The notes beneath the pieces were generated by a model. That model saw nothing but the letters and a program-made list of their open reading frames with translations. It was not told the DNA's origin and made no database searches. Below, piece after piece: positions 46,587-61,573 of a stretch of DNA of 64,000 bases. Source of the stretch: Procambarus clarkii (lineage: Eukaryota; Arthropoda; Malacostraca; Decapoda; Cambaridae); assembly GCF_040958095.1 (NCBI RefSeq), contig NC_091158.1, positions 40,367,964-40,431,963 of the forward strand, in the 5' to 3' direction. Made by a program: the position numbers and the translations under genes. Positions within the stretch are counted from its first letter, which is position 1. Each line of letters starts with the position of its first letter.

Positions 46587-48746
46587 GTCTCTTCTAAACT
46601 ACCCTTTAGTACACCCTCGACCCGGACTCACTACAACCGTGATCTTATACAAATAAAAAAAATCACAACTCTTTTCTAAGAGAAAACTACTAAATCCCCA
46701 AAATAGGAAATACACCGATTTATCGAGAGAATCGTTGAAGTGAATCCAATGAATGAGTGTCTACCCCGCACTCGTGTCTGACCGTGAAATATCCCGCAGT
46801 TCTATTGCTGAAACCTAAGTCCTTTACGTGAAAAAATTAAAGAATCTAATTTATATAAAACAATTTAAATGATAACGCAACTAACGCGCAGCACTCGTGA
46901 TGGATTAATAAAGAATATTTACTGTACTTGAATACTAAACGCACTTGAAGTGAGCAGCGTGGCCACTGATGACTGATGGAGCGGGACCAGCTGCGCTGAA
47001 AAACTAAGTCCCGCGCTTTTTCGCTTAAACGCTGAAAAATCAAAATTTTTGTTCTGAAGGAAAATAACTAGTTTTACGTTAATAAACCGCTCTAGCGATT
47101 AATATAGACACCCAGGACCTATAAATGCTTACTAAAAATTGAATTTTTATCAAAACTGCGTTTTTACTCAATTGCTGGACTCTGCCAATTTTTCTGACTC
47201 CGAGGGAAAAAAATTTCTATCACCCCAAATATCACAAAACTCCTTTAATTCACAAAAATTTGGGTTTCTCGTTTCCAGATATAAATACGTTATTATTTAC
47301 TGACGTATACAGAACAATACTGACACTTCGGGCGGTTTCAACACTCACTAATTCGATTTTTCGTCAAAATCCGAGATTTTCACCTCAAATGGACTCTGAC
47401 AAAATTACGACACGATTTTCTCGAAAAATAACTAAATTCGGCAAAAATGTAATTATCACTGTTTAATGTTTACGGACAGAATTACGTCCCTTGCGCGCAC
47501 TAGAGAGTAATACTGACCCCAGAATATACACGAAACATGAAAATTAGAATTTCCGCCAAAATGTCAGATTCTAGCCCAAGCTGGACTTAGAAAATTTTCC
47601 ACCTACGTTTCTACTGAAAACAGAGTTCTAAGTCTAAAACACAATTCTACCGTCTTACTGGTAACAACTAGAAAATATCACGCGCATCGACTGGGGAATC
47701 CTAATGACGCCCAGAACATACACGTGACCCACGAATACAAATTAATTACAGTTAACGACTTTCCGACATTGACTTAGCCGAAAACTTATCCCAAAATACT
47801 TATAAATATTCCATGGACAAATAACATTTACACGCAACTTTACTATCCCTTAAAGTCCTTCACTTATCTATCGTGACCGACACATAGCCCTAAGTCCAGA
47901 GGATTAACTACACTCTAGCAACAACGCCTCTGACTTAGACTAATAGAACAGGGAATAACAAAACTTAACGTACGCACTTAGCCTAATATGCAAGAAAACG
48001 CTAAACACTTGGAAATTTTTTTTTTAACCGGGGATTGAATGTAAGGGAAAAAAAATTAATCTCTAGAACAACGAAAATAATTGGAAAATTACTTTATAAA
48101 TTGAAGTGTACTTAATTAAAAAATGCACTCGACTTAATCTTATAATCGTTCCTACCGGCTCGCCGTACCACACCTAGCCTAGGGGCCACACCCTCTAGGT
48201 TCCAACAGCGCGACACGCAGCTTTCAGCAACAATTATGACTAGGGACGACTCAACCTCCACTAAGTGTGCGATCACTTAGTTGTTGAATCGCTGCTAGGT
48301 AGGTTACTAGTCCGTCCCTCGGAGGCCGCAACGCCCTTCACGGATTACGTTTTTCCTAGCGTTTTGGGTCGTCTAATAACGCCCTCGGACTATCTACTGG
48401 CGTCCCATAGATATATCCGCCCCCGACAGCCCTCAAGGAACTGCTGTTGAGAGTATGGTGGCTCCCAACACCTCTGAATTAATTGCAATGGGTCGAGTAT
48501 GGTACCCAGTCCAATCAACTCGGAGCGGTCTCCTTTTCAATAAATCTAGTTTAACAGCCTAATCTTACTAACTAAACCTTAATCATATCAGCCCGCATGA
48601 CCCAAGATTCGCCAATCCCCACTCAACCGCACTGTTGTGGGGCGCACTGCTAATCCTGGCCTGCGGCTGTCTCCTTAGCCTCCACGCACGTGTTCGAAGG
48701 GCTAGACGCGTGAGCCTTTCAACAATTTCAAACAAAATTGTTGAAA
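46587..48746 (-). other. Long 5' leader of the gypsy element
   Basis: About 2.2 kb, AT-rich, without a long frame. Near its 5' end (48717-48746) a perfect inverted repeat of 12-base arms (TTTCAACAATTT / AAATTGTTGAAA) with a 6-base loop lies next to the primer-binding site. It could act in packaging or priming. Confidence 0.6.
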
Positions 48747-48762
48747 CCACCGCTGTGCACCA
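48747..48762 (-). promoter_or_regulatory. Putative tRNA primer-binding site of the gypsy element
   Basis: On the - strand TGGTGCACAGCGGTGG starts one base after the 5' LTR. Donor tRNA not identified. Confidence 0.5.
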
Positions 48763-48763
48763 T

Positions 48764-50005
48764 TGTAACACGGGTTTGGGTCCCTCTCCCTTTACTTCCT
48801 TCTTTCTACTCCCTCTACCCGTATTCTTACTTTTATTTCTAAACCAAGGGACTCCAAAACTTTTAACAAAGCCCACTCCACGCCACGTGGTCCTAAGACG
48901 ATTGACCGACTTAGGATTCTACACCCAGTATGACGTGACCTAAGCTCTGAACAAAACCCTAGAGTCACCTCTGCTGCCACCACCAGACCAGTAATACAAG
49001 AGCAATGATCGAGGTCTGGATCGATCACGCTAATTAATCAACCTAGGGGCTTGATCCCCACTATAAACGATGACCTTGAGTGTGGAATAAATTACACGGT
49101 AATGATAATTCCGATTCGATGTTAGAATCGGCGCCCAATGCAACTCTGCCTCGTGTGGACCACGTGACCAGGACAAGTATACACATAAAACACATGGAAA
49201 CAATAAAATGCAAATTAATAACAAATTTAATTTATTAAAAGAAAACTAGAACAAAATCTAAATGTGTTCACTCCCTATCACTTTAACACTCCCTACTTGA
49301 CCTGAATGGCAAATGAGAAGACTATCCCTATAATTTACAATAGCAACTATACCTTGGGCGACCACAGCTCTGGGTGTTGTGCTGGTCTTGTTGGGGAGAG
49401 GTAAGATGTTGACCTCTTATCCCAGCTGCTTCCGTGACCACACTGATTTTTTTCTTGTCTGGACTACCCCAGACAGAGTATTGTATTGTTCCGCATCGCT
49501 TACCCAGTTACTTTAGCAAGGTTAAGTTATAACAATTAAACTCTGTTGTACTTAATTGATCCAGACTGGTTGAATTATTTTACTGAATTAAATTACAAAC
49601 ATCTAACGGCAGAGCTGTTCCCGATCACAAAAATGGTTATTAAAACTTTGAGAAATATTAGACCTGTCAACCCCTGATGACCTATGACCGCCGGTCACTC
49701 CGCCTCAAAAGTTAGATCTGATTCGTGACGTCACTGATGGTGACTTAAACTCAATAATTAGAATACTCTTGATATTGTATCCAGTACTATTATACAATAC
49801 AATTTTAATGCAAAATGAATAAAGGCTAATTTTCTCTAAATTACTGAATACTATAGGATGATTCATTTACGCAGATATGAACAAAGCGTCGGTTATTTCC
49901 ACCGCGAATTCCCCTGGGGGTCAGGTCACCATGCGGCTCAGCTTCCCATTCTCTTTTGTCGATAAACCACTCTGGATAATTCTTACAACAGCCTAGTTTG
50001 TTACA
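48764..50005 (-). repeat. 5' LTR of the gypsy element
   Basis: 1242 bp, matching 38759-40000 at offset 10005. The differences noticed are all at 48774-48791. Confidence 0.95.
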
Positions 50006-50124
50006 GCAGGGTTTGGACATGTGTTAAGTACATATGTAACATATATGATGTATCTACCTTCCACCATCGTCACGATGATAAAGAATATTATTAATCTTTT
50101 TTTATGTGTATTTGTGTGTCTGTT

Positions 50125-50129
<5 letters not shown>

Positions 50130-50210
<81 letters not shown>
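50130..50210. repeat. (GT)n microsatellite
   Basis: A pure GT run of about 80 bases. Confidence 0.97.
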
Positions 50211-50212
<2 letters not shown>

Positions 50213-50273
50213 TTTTCTGAAGACATTATATTGGGTATGACTGCATGGTTGAGTTCAATGACTCTAGAGCTGG

Positions 50274-50472
<199 letters not shown>

Positions 50473-50649
50473 TGGTCTTCATTTAAAAATGAAGATGAAA
50501 TATCATCCTTCCAGAAGTATTTTTTCTGTTTTAGTACAGCATGATGCTGAGAGAATTCGTTTTGTTTACCATCTCAGAGGCAGAAAACAACTGATTACAA
50601 TTTGGCTGAAGGTTCACAATACATAACCTAAAGAGAGACGAAGTGTCCC

Positions 50650-50990
50650 ATGCGGCCTATAGGATCACCACAGGTTACCCGTCTCCTGTGTTTAAAGTTT
50701 GCTGAGACAGTATGTTGCAAGGTGCACCTTGGTGTCCAGATTGGCGGAGTGACATTGTGGCAGGAGACTGTTGATGACTGGCTGGGATTGTCTCATGTGC
50801 AGTGCCTTGCTCATGTCCAGCCATCTGTCACTGTATCTGTCGATTGCAACACTGAAATAATCACCAGATGCAACAGTAGAAGAGTGGCCGTCGGCGAGGC
50901 GCTGCACATCACACTAATTCAGTCACGTACCAACAGCCAGCTATCACCTTGTTACTGTCTACCGTGTTCAGCACCAACATGGGACGACCA
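50650..50990 (-). pseudogene. Diverged Penelope-like element C-terminal remnant
   Basis: The - strand frame 50907-50692 reads IDRYSDRWLDMSKALHMRQ then PVINSLLP. This matches in order the tail after the GIY-YIG domain in the 61-kb fragment (IDRYSDSRRLDICEALHIKK, AINSQL). It is much more diverged than the 58-61 kb copy. Confidence 0.6.
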
Positions 50991-51161
50991 GCATACTGCC
51001 CCGCCATCTTTATAACATTGAAGATGATAAACTGCAATGGGCCTAATAGCCAAAGTATCTCTGATTCATGTTTCTAAATCACAAAGTAAGTTTTAAAGTC
51101 AATAGTTTGCATGTGAAATATTTGGTTCCATGTTGTTTACTGTGTGTGTGTGTGTCCACAG

Positions 51162-51301
51162 TCGTGCCGGTGGCCACCCTCAGCATCAGCGGGGAAGGAG
51201 GAGGAGGGGGCGAGGCCGGTGTTCAGGAGGGCGGCTCTGTCACCTTCACCTGTCACCTCAAGGCCAATCCTAAGGTCTATAACGTCACCTGGTTTCATAA
51301 C
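51162..51301 (+). CDS. Sidestep-like Ig cell-adhesion gene, exon (Ig domain N-terminal half)
   Basis: An internal exon bounded by GTCCACAG/TCG and CATAAC/GTAAGT; 140 bp. Its first two bases complete the codon begun at 18977, and it ends in phase 0. The peptide starts VPVATLSISGEG, has a Gly-rich insertion (GEGGGGGEAG), then EGGSVTFTCHLKANPKVYN and VTWFHN. This gives the first Ig cysteine, the ANPKVY loop and the invariant Trp. ANPKVY with WFHN is what I know from Sidestep-type proteins. A 32.2-kb intron separates it from the preceding exon. Confidence 0.85.
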
Positions 51302-51820
51302 GTAAGTCTCATTAGCAATATGCACAGTAACGAGCCATACTCTCGTTACTGCCCTGGTGAGAGGAGCGTCGAGGTGGGGGGACGGTCAGGGTATCAGACA
51401 CTGGGTGGTTCAGTAGTCTGATGATGCCTCATGATGTCAGAAAGCTTCAGTCACCCGGACCTTAAAATCTTGGATCACTAAACTTTCTGACGTCACGAAA
51501 AAGTATGAGACAAATGAATTGGCTAATTTTTTGTTCACCAATCTCTTCAGCCTTCGATGTCCTCTGGTCAAATGAATAATGAACAATAACTCATGTTATT
51601 GTAACATTCAATACTTCAGATTATTGTTAGGCAAGTGTGAGGGATGTTGACTCGCCCTCTCCCACCCCTTGACCTCCAGCTCTAAGATATAATGACCAGA
51701 AACACTGAAATATTTATTGAATACAATGACATTACAGGATTACACATAGCGAAATCACAACCCATAACCCACCCGAATGCGTTCGTATCGGCGGCGTATG
51801 CGAGGCTGGACTCGCATACG
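51302..51820. other. Unrecognised intron sequence
   Basis: No repeat family or frame recognised between the donor at 51302 and the short repeat at 51825. Confidence 0.4.
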
Positions 51821-51824
51821 AGTT

Positions 51825-51955
51825 CAGCCTGAACTGAAGGCATCAGTCCAGCCTGAACTGAAGGCATCAGTCCAGCCTGAACTGAAGGCATCAGTTCAGC
51901 CTGAACTGAAGGCATCAGTCCAGCCTGAACTGAAGGCTTCAATCCAGCCAAGTTT
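51825..51955. repeat. 24-bp tandem repeat, about five copies
   Basis: The unit is CAGCCTGAACTGAAGG plus CATCAGTC, nearly perfect. A partial related segment (AAGGCATCAGAACTGCC) follows at 51960. Confidence 0.95.
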
Positions 51956-52055
51956 CTGAAGGCATCAGAACTGCCTTCAGAAACCTGTGTAAGGAATCCT
52001 TCGGAACCTTGTATACTATATAAGTAAGGCACTACACGGGGTGTGTGAGTGTGTG

Positions 52056-53605
52056 TACTTACCTAATTGTGCTTGCGGGGGTTGAGCTCTGGCTCTTTGG
52101 TCCCGCCTCTCAACCGTCGATCATCAGGTGTACAGGTTCCTGAGCGTATTGGGCTCTATCATATCTACACTTGAAGCTGTGTATGAAGTCAGCCTCCACC
52201 ACATTACTTCCTAATGCATTCCATTTGTCTACTACTCTGACACTGAAAAAATTCTTTTTAACGTCTCTATGGCTCATTTGGGCACTAAATTTCCACCTGT
52301 GTCCCCTAGTGCGTGTGCCCCTTGTGTTAAAAGTCTGTCTTTATCTACCCAATCAATTCCTTTGAGAATCTTGTATGCGGTGATCATGTCCCCTCTAACT
52401 CTTCTGTCTCCCAGTGACGTGAGGTTTAATTCCCGTAGTCTCTCCTCGTAGCTCATACCCTTCAGTTCGGGTACTAGTCTGGTGGCAAACCTTTCAACCT
52501 TTTCAAGTTTAGTCTTATGCTTGACTAGATATGGACTCCATGCTGGAGCCGCATACTCCAGGATTGGTCTAACATATGTGGTATATAATGTTCTGAAAGA
52601 TTCCTTACACAAATTTCTAAAGGCCGTTCTTATGTAAGCCAAACTGGCATATGCCGCTGATGTTATCCTCCTGATATGAGCTTCTGGGGACAGGTCTGGC
52701 GTGATATCAACCCCCAGGCCTTTCTTTCTCTCTGACTCTTGCAGGATTTCATCTCCCAAATGATACCATGTATCTGGTCTCCTGCTCCCAACACCTATCT
52801 TCATTACATTACATTTGCTTGGGTTAAACTCTAACAATCATTTGTTCGACCATTCCTGCAGCTTGTCCAACTCTTCTTGAAGCCTCAAGCTGTCCTCCTC
52901 TGTCTTAATCCTTCTCATAATTTTGGCGTCGTCAGCAAACATTGTGAGGAATTAGTCTATACCCTCTGGAGATCATTTACGTATATCAGAAACAGGATAG
53001 GTCCAAGCACAGAGCCCTGTGGGACTCCACTGCTGACTTCACGCCAATCTGAGGTCTCACCCCCTCACTGTAACTCTCTGCTTCCTATTGCTTAGGTACT
53101 CCCTCATCCACTGGAGCGCCCTACCAGTTACTCCTGCCTGTTTCTCCAACTTATGCATCAGCCTTTTATGGGGTACTGCGTCAAAAGCTTTCCGACAGTC
53201 AAAAAAAAATGCAGTCCGCCCATCCTTCTCTTTCTTGCTTAATCTTTATCACCTGATCGTAGAATTCAAATAAGCCTGTAAGGCAAGATTTACCCTCCCT
53301 GAACCCATGCTGATGGGTTGTCACGAAGTCCCTTCCCTCCAGATGTGTTACTAGGTTTTTTCTCACGATCTTCTCCATCACCTTGCATGGTATACAAATT
53401 AAGGACACTGGCCTGTAGTTCAGTGACTCGTGTCTGTCACCCTTTTTGTATATTGTGACTACATTAGCCGTCTTCCATATTTCTGGTAGGTCTCCCGTTT
53501 CCAGTGACCTACTATACACAATGGAGAGTGGCAAACAAAGTGCTCCTGCACACCCTTTCAATACCCATGGTGAGATTCCGTCCGGCCCAACAACCTTGGG
53601 GGTAA
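52056..53605 (-). pseudogene. CR1-like LINE, copy 1 of 3
   Basis: The - strand reads RT from motif 0 (GPDGISPWVLKGCAGALC, then KTANVVTIYKKGDRH, then NYRPVSLICIPCKVMEK) through FADDAKI (near 52924-52946) to the C-terminal part (KGLGVDITPDLSPEAH, YVRPILEYAAPAWSP, RFATRLVPELKGM) and the 3' end with its AC tail. Frames shift near 53199 and 52838. It is truncated at its 5' side near 53605, next to G-rich low complexity. Confidence 0.9.
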
Positions 53606-53878
53606 AGGGAAGGCTGAGGTGGGTGAGGAAGAGGGGGGGGGGGTTTGGGGAGTGGTGGAGAGGGGAAGACTTAGGTGGGGTGGAGGGGCTTAGGGGGGCA
53701 GGGGAGAACGGAGGGATTGTGGGTGGGAGAGACGGGAGGGCATGTGGGAGAAGGGAGGGCTTGGGGGATGGGGGAGAAGGGAGATCCTGGGTGGGGGGGA
53801 GGAGTGAGTGGGAGGAGGGGGGTGAGTGGGGGGAGTGTTCATTAGGTGGGTACTTAATGAGGGTGGCTGACAGGGGTT
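53606..53878. repeat. G-rich low-complexity tract
   Basis: GGGAGGGG/GTGGGGGA-like sequence, repeated at 55527-55802. It links the CR1 body to the next GT run. Confidence 0.9.

Positions 53879-53962
<84 letters not shown>
53879..53962. repeat. (GT)42 microsatellite, AC tail of CR1 copy 2
   Basis: A pure GT run directly before the CR1 3' end sequence TACTCACCTAG. Confidence 0.97.
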
Positions 53963-53966
<4 letters not shown>

Positions 53967-55526
53967 CACCTAGTTGTACTCACCTAGTTGTGTTTGCGGG
54001 GGTTGAGCTCTGGCTCTTTGGTCCCGCCTCTCAACCGTCAATCAACAGGTGTACAGATTCCTGAGCCTATTGGGCTCTGTCATATCTACACTTGAAACTG
54101 TGTATGGAGTCAGCCTCCACCACATCACTTCCTAATGCATTCCATTTGTCAACCACTCTGACACTAAAAAAGTTCTTTCTAATATCTCTGTGGCTCATTT
54201 GGGCACTAAATTTCCACCTGTGTCCCCTAGTGCGTGTGCCCCTTGTGTTAAAAGTCTGTCTTTATCTACCCAATCAATTCCTTTGAGAATCTTGTATGCG
54301 GTGATCATGTCCCCTCTAACTCTTCTGTCTCCCAGTGACGTGAGGTTTAATTCCCGTAGTCTCTCCTCGTAGCTCATACCCTTCAGTTCGGGTACTAGTC
54401 TGGTGGCAAACCTTTCAACCTTTTCAAGTTTAGTCTTATGCTTGACTAGATATGGACTCCATGCTGGAGCCGCATACTCCAGGATTGGTCTAACATATGT
54501 GGTATATAATGTTCTGAAAGATTCCTTACACAAATTTCTAAAGGCCGTTCTTATGTAAGCCAAACTGGCATATGCCGCTGATGTTATCCTCCTGATATGA
54601 GCTTCTGGGGACAGGTCTGGCGTGATATCAACCCCCAGGCCTTTCTTTCTCTCTGACTCTTGCAGGATTTCATCTCCCAAATGATACCATGTATCTGGTC
54701 TCCTGCTCCCAACACCTATCTTCATTACATTACATTTGCTTGGGTTAAACTCTAACAATCATTTGTTCGACCATTCCTGCAGCTTGTCCAACTCTTCTTG
54801 AAGCCTCAAGCTGTCCTCCTCTGTCTTAATCCTTCTCATAATTTTGGCGTCGTCAGCAAACATTGTGAGGAATTAGTCTATACCCTCTGGAGATCATTTA
54901 CGTATATCAGAAACAGGATAGGTCCAAGCACAGAGCCCTGTGGGACTCCACTGCTGACTTCACGCCAATCTGAGGTCTCACCCCCTCACTGTAACTCTCT
55001 GCTTCCTATTGCTTAGGTACTCCCTCATCCACTGGAGCGCCCTACCAGTTACTCCTGCCTGTTTCTCCAACTTATGCATCAGCCTTTTATGGGGTACTGC
55101 GTCAAAAGCTTTCCGACAGTCAAAAAAAAATGCAGTCCGCCCATCCTTCTCTTTCTTGCTTAATCTTTATCACCTGATCGTAGAATTCAAATAAGCCTGT
55201 AAGGCAAGATTTACCCTCCCTGAACCCATGCTGATGGGTTGTCACGAAGTCCCTTCCCTCCAGATGTGTTACTAGGTTTTTTCTCACGATCTTCTCCATC
55301 ACCTTGCATGGTATACAAATTAAGGACACTGGCCTGTAGTTCAGTGACTCGTGTCTGTCACCCTTTTTGTATATTGTGACTACATTAGCCGTCTTCCATA
55401 TTTCTGGTAGGTCTCCCGTTTCCAGTGACCTACTATACACAATGGAGAGTGGCAAACAAAGTGCTCCTGCACACCCTTTCAATACCCATGGTGAGATTCC
55501 GTCCGGCCCAACAACCTTGGGGGTAA
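53963..55526 (-). pseudogene. CR1-like LINE, copy 2 of 3 (recombinant)
   Basis: Same content and frameshifts as copy 1 at an offset of 1921. Left of 54191 it instead matches copy 3 (ATTCCTGAGCCT, CTAAAAAAGTTC). The switch falls in the 17 bases TGGCTCATTTGGGCACT (54191-54207) common to all three. Confidence 0.92.
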
Positions 55527-55801
55527 AGGGAAGGCTGAGGTGGGTGAGGAAGAGGGGGGGGGGGGGTTTGGGGAGTGGTGGAGAGGGGAAGACTTAGGTG
55601 GGGTGGAGGGGCTTAGGGGGGCAGGGGAGAACGGAGGGATTGTGGGTGGGAGAGACGGGAGGGCATGTGGGAGAAGGGAGGGCTTGGGGGATGGGGGAGA
55701 AGGGAGATCCTGGGTGGGGGGGAGGAGTGAGTGGGAGGAGGGGGGTGAGTGGGGGGAGTGTTCATTAGGTGGGTACTTAATGAGGGTGGCTGACAGGGGT
55801 T

Positions 55802-55802
<1 letters not shown>
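55527..55802. repeat. G-rich low-complexity tract, second copy
   Basis: Matches 53606-53878 apart from small changes in G-run length. Confidence 0.9.

Positions 55803-55891
<89 letters not shown>
55803..55891. repeat. (GT)n microsatellite, AC tail of CR1 copy 3
   Basis: A GT run of about 89 bases abutting the CR1 copy 3 end. Confidence 0.97.
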
Positions 55892-55895
<4 letters not shown>

Positions 55896-56923
55896 CATCT
55901 AGTTGTACTCACCTAGTTGTGTTTGCGGGGGTTGAGCTCTGGCTCTTTGGTCCCGCCTCTCAACCGTCAATCAACAGGTGTACAGATTCCTGAGCCTATT
56001 GGGCTCTGTCATATCTACACTTGAAACTGTGTATGGAGTCAGCCTCCACCACATCACTTCCTAATGCATTCCATTTGTCAACCACTCTGACACTAAAAAA
56101 GTTCTTTCTAATATCTCTGTGGCTCATTTGGGCACTCAGTTTCCACCTGTGTCCCCTAGTACGTGTGCCCCTTGTGTTAAATAGACTGTCTTTATCTACC
56201 CTATCAATCCCCTTCAGAATCTTGAATGTGGTGATCATGTCCCCCCTAACTCTTCTGTCTTCCAGCGAAGTGAGGTTTAATTCCCGTAGTCTCTCCTCGT
56301 AGCTCATACCTCTCAGCTCGGGTACTAGTCTAGTGGCAAACCTTTGAACCTTTTCCAGTTTAGTCTTATCCTTGACTAGATATGGACTCCATGCTGGGGC
56401 TGCATACTCCAGGATTGGCCTGACATATGTGGTATACAAAGTTCTGAATGATTCTTTACACAAGTTTCTGAATGCCGTTCGTATGTTGGCCAGCCTGGCA
56501 TATGCCGCTGATGTTATCCGCTTGATATGTGCTGCAGGAGACAGGTCTGGCGTGATATCAACCCCCAAGTCTTTTTCCTTCTCTGACTCTTGAAGAATTT
56601 CCTCTCCCAGATGATACCTTGTATCTGGCCTCCTGCTCCCTACACCTATCTTCATTACATTACATTTGGTTGGGTTAAACTCTAACAACCATTTGTTCGA
56701 CCATTCCTTCAGCTTGTCTAGGTCTTCTTGAAGCCTCAAACAGTCCTCTTCTGTTTTAATCCTTCTCATAATTTTAGCATCGTCCGCAAACATTGAGAGA
56801 AATGAATCGATACCCTCCGGGAGATCATTTACATATATCAGAAACAAGATAGGACCGAGTACAGAGCCCTGTGGGACTCCACTGGTGACTTCACGCCAAA
56901 TGAAGTCACCGCCACGCGGTGAC
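55892..56923 (-). pseudogene. CR1-like LINE, copy 3 of 3, open but 5'-truncated
   Basis: The - strand frame is open from the RT box [19 protein letters not shown] through FADDAKIMRRI, FNPTKCNVMKIG, DLGVDITPDLSPAAH, YVRPILEYAAPAWSP and on to KCRYDRAQ, ending at 55996. It is the best preserved CR1 reading in the window. It lacks the endonuclease and RT motifs 0-2, and its 5' edge meets a GT run at 56924. The frame formally continues through the GT run, but that part is not element sequence. Confidence 0.9.

Positions 56924-56966
<43 letters not shown>
56924..56966. repeat. (GT)n microsatellite
   Basis: A GT run at the 5' truncation point of CR1 copy 3. Confidence 0.97.
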
Positions 56967-56970
<4 letters not shown>

Positions 56971-57108
56971 TGAACTTGTAAATATTTGCGCATGTATGTT
57001 TGCACATGTAGCGATTAGATTACTTATACACGTACTCCAACCCAATTGGCTACACACATCGACACACGTTAAACTAAAATTATATTTGCAAAACCCAAAA
57101 CCTGGACC

Positions 57109-57361
57109 CGGATTCACAAAGCCCTTACGCAAATAGTTACGAACGTGTACATCTTGACTATCTTTGACGGCTTTGGTTACATATATTGAACAATTTACTA
57201 GCCTGAAAATTTCGCAATCAACATTTGCTACTGTTATAAACAGCCTCCTGGTGCTTCGGAGCTCATTAACTGTTCAATAATTGTAAACACAGCCGCCAAT
57301 TTTGAGAAAAGATGGACAGGTTCGTAAAGGCTTGCGTAACTACTTCGTAAATCTGGCCCGA
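57109..57361. mobile_element. Foldback MITE with long terminal inverted repeats
   Basis: The left arm (GGATTCACAAAGCCCTTACG, then TTACGAAC, TGTACATCTT, GACGGCTTTGGTTACA) matches the reverse complement of the right arm (AGATTTACGAAGTAGTTACG, then TTACGAAC, TGTCCATCTT, GGCGGCTGTGTTTACA). The arms are about 75 bases or more, diverged, and leave a centre of about 90 bases. No coding capacity. It lies in the intron 50 bases before the exon at 57411. Confidence 0.8.
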
Positions 57362-57410
57362 GGTCACTAATTTTGAGAAGTTAAACGAATATTTCTCTCT
57401 CTGGGTGCAG

Positions 57411-57567
57411 GGGCGACCGCTGCGACGGGCGGAGTGGGGGCCGCAGGCGACCAACACCACCCTGCGCCTCCACAACGTGACGGCCGACATGCGTGGCTTG
57501 TACACCTGCCTCGGTAGTAACCAGGAGGGTGACGGCCAGAGCAACGCTCTCAACCTCAACGTCCAGT
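57411..57567 (+). CDS. Sidestep-like Ig cell-adhesion gene, exon (Ig domain C-terminal half)
   Basis: An internal exon bounded by GGTGCAG/GGG and GTCCAGT/GTGAGT; 157 bp. It starts in phase 0, matching the end of the exon at 51301, and ends one base into a codon like the exon at 18833. The peptide reads GRPLRRAEW, then [19 protein letters not shown] and [17 protein letters not shown]. The DxxGxYxC motif carries the second Ig cysteine, and EGDGxSNAxxLxV is the G strand typical of Sidestep-type domains. With 51162-51301 it makes one complete Ig domain. The following exon is beyond the window or was not recognised. Confidence 0.87.
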
Positions 57568-57612
57568 GTGAGTGTTCATCCTCTTTTTCTCCTTTAATAT
57601 ATTATTAACATT

Positions 57613-57898
<286 letters not shown>

Positions 57899-57930
57899 CA
57901 TTCTTAATCACGTGTTTATTTTCGTGATAT

Positions 57931-61272
<3,342 letters not shown>

Positions 61273-61573
61273 AGTGGGTCCATTAAGAAGTCCACTAAGG
61301 AACATATAATCTCTTCCCACAACCAGACCATCACCAGAGAATTCTTAACTAAAAACACAGAAATCATCGACAGATACAGCGATAGCAGGCGGTTAGATAT
61401 CTGCGAGGCACTACACATCAAGAAGTCAACACCAGCAATCAACAGCCAATTAATGCACACCTATATTCCACCCACTTCAATACTCCGCACCAATATAGAA
61501 GCATCAAGAAATATGGGCTAATAGGCCCTTTGCAGTTACTTCTATTCTTCCCTTTAAAACTTACCCAGTATCA
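61273..61573 (+). pseudogene. Penelope-like 3' fragment, inverted
   Basis: The + strand reads the GIY-YIG tail (IDRYSDSRRLDICEALHIKK, STPAINSQLMHTYIPPT) followed by the 3' end sequence seen at 58440-58560 in opposite orientation. It joins the pseudo-LTR head to head and ends exactly where the 17-bp minisatellite begins. Confidence 0.85.

Larger units (their letters stand above)
38759..50005 (-). mobile_element. Complete Ty3/gypsy LTR retrotransposon
   Basis: An 11,247-bp element with 1242-bp LTRs at 38759-40000 and 48764-50005, both TGTAACA...TGTTACA. It is flanked by the 4-bp repeat GCAG (38755-38758 and 50006-50009). On the - strand it has a primer-binding site, a 2.2-kb leader, gag, pol (PR-RT-RH-IN), a 2-kb 3' region without a gene, and a purine tract. 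Apart from five changes clustered in the outermost 30 bases, the LTRs looked identical where I compared them, so the insertion is very recent. It sits at the right edge of the minisatellite, in the large intron of the Ig gene and opposite to it. Confidence 0.95.

Noticed and set aside
53446..53973. Gly-rich + strand frame ending in Cys-Val repeats
   Set aside because: Antisense of CR1 plus G-rich and GT low complexity; no gene evidence.
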